Assembly: GCA_002067065.1 (NCBI GenBank)
Contig: MVPY01000027.1
Span: 1 to 20,599, forward strand
Source: Methanobacterium sp. PtaB.Bin024
GTDB taxonomy: Archaea > Methanobacteriota > Methanobacteria > Methanobacteriales > Methanobacteriaceae
Direction of reading: 5' to 3'
Length of the DNA stretch: 20,599 nt
In this document: positions 20,347 to 20,599 of the stretch, piece by piece
Layout: every line of letters begins with the position of its first letter
How positions within the stretch are numbered: the first letter of the stretch is position 1
The notes under the pieces: model-generated
The model's database searches: none
What the model saw: the letters and a program-made list of their open reading frames with translations, nothing else
What the model was told of the DNA's origin: nothing
Program-made: the position numbers and the translations under genes

Positions 20347-20354
20347 TTTATAAG
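20347..20354 (+). promoter_or_regulatory. TATA box of the C-terminally incomplete secreted protein gene
   Basis: TTTATAAG is preceded by CGAAACC, a good archaeal TFB-recognition element. Start of transcription is expected near 20376, about 32 bases before the ATG at 20408. Confidence 0.6.
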
Positions 20355-20407
20355 CTAAGTAGGTTCCATCATAAAGTAGTCCAAGAGAGTCCTATGAAAC
20401 TAATTTT

Positions 20408-20599
20408 ATGGGACACGGAGGCGGTATAATTAAGCGTGTGAAGCGAAATTCTACTTATGCAGTACTATGTATGATATGTTTGGTTCTGGCAGCTGTTCCT
20501 ATTTCAGGGGCTGTTGGTGACCAGGATAACAATGTGAACAATGAAAATGCGGCTAGTGATCTGAAAGTCGGAGTTAGCAGTGAAGATATACAAGACACA
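20408..20599 (+). CDS. secreted protein, N-terminal part only
   Basis: An open frame of 64 codons runs to the window end without a stop. The residues after the GTG at 20438, MKRNSTYAVLCMICLVLAAV then PISGA, form a signal peptide, with cleavage likely before VGDQD. The mature start is Asn/Asp-rich (DQDNNVNNENAASD), typical of surface or adhesin-like proteins of this group, but no domain is visible yet. The start is unclear: ATG at 20408 adds a Gly-rich MGHGGGIIKR leader and has no ribosome site. GGAGG at 20417-20421 is 16 bases before the GTG and only 7 before an in-frame ATT at 20429. It is transcribed from the TATA box at 20347. Confidence 0.65.
   Translation, partial: MGHGGGIIKRVKRNSTYAVLCMICLVLAAVPISGAVGDQDNNVNNENAASDLKVGVSSEDIQDT

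Larger units (their letters stand above)
19692..20407. other. long AT-rich intergenic region with scattered repeats
   Basis: About 700 bases without a convincing gene. It must contain the promoter of the minus-strand wyosine synthase and of the plus-strand secreted protein. GCCTTATAAT occurs at 20037-20046 and 20144-20153. An 18-base stretch at 20021-20038 matches 20292-20309 at 14 positions. TATA-like runs occur near 20080-20095 and 20265-20275, so an untranslated RNA is possible but not shown. No tRNA-like T-arm, no C/D box pair and no CRISPR repeat was found. Confidence 0.55.

Overview
The window is AT-rich archaeal DNA from a hydrogenotrophic methanogen, most likely a Methanobacterium-like member of the Methanobacteriales. 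The support is the gene content: coenzyme F420 synthesis (cofD, cofE), archaeal-type IMP cyclohydrolase (purO), a methanopterin-pathway aldolase (mptD), archaetidylserine lipid enzymes, a Kor 2-oxoglutarate synthase operon followed by sucC, a wyosine radical-SAM enzyme, and an MreB-type actin. MreB in archaea is known mainly from pseudomurein-walled methanogens. Shine-Dalgarno sequences of the GGTGAT/GGAGG type and TATA-box promoters fit this. From memory, and not checked here, the order cofD-cofE-purO through kor-sucC resembles that of Methanothermobacter thermautotrophicus.

Layout. (1) 31-6533, minus strand: one long co-directional run, in transcription order an unknown 209-aa protein, the MreB-like actin, ribonuclease HII, a TolQ/ExbB/MotA-type channel protein with an extra cytoplasmic tail, an ExbD/TolR-type partner, purO, cofE, a small coiled-coil protein, and cofD. 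(2) 6534-6869: divergent promoter region. (3) 6870-16281, plus strand: archaetidylserine decarboxylase and synthase, a large single-pass membrane protein that looks CpaB/SAF-like outside the membrane, a secreted protein with a sorting-signal-like C-terminus, a sortase, mptD, korDABC and sucC. (4) 16361-19691, minus strand: a polytopic membrane protein, a secreted DUF1002-type protein, and the tRNA 4-demethylwyosine synthase. (5) 19692-20599: a long AT-rich spacer, then a promoter with a palindromic operator-like element and the 5' end of a secreted protein that runs off the window.

How the genes work together. Two themes dominate. One is cofactor and central metabolism: F420, methanopterin, purines, and the end of the incomplete reductive TCA branch, succinate to succinyl-CoA to 2-oxoglutarate, with reduced ferredoxin. 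The other is the cell envelope: MreB, an ion-driven ExbB/ExbD-like pair, serine phospholipid synthesis, a CpaB-like anchored protein, and a sortase next to a candidate substrate. The envelope cluster is the best place to look for something undescribed. No tRNA, rRNA, insertion sequence or CRISPR array was recognised.
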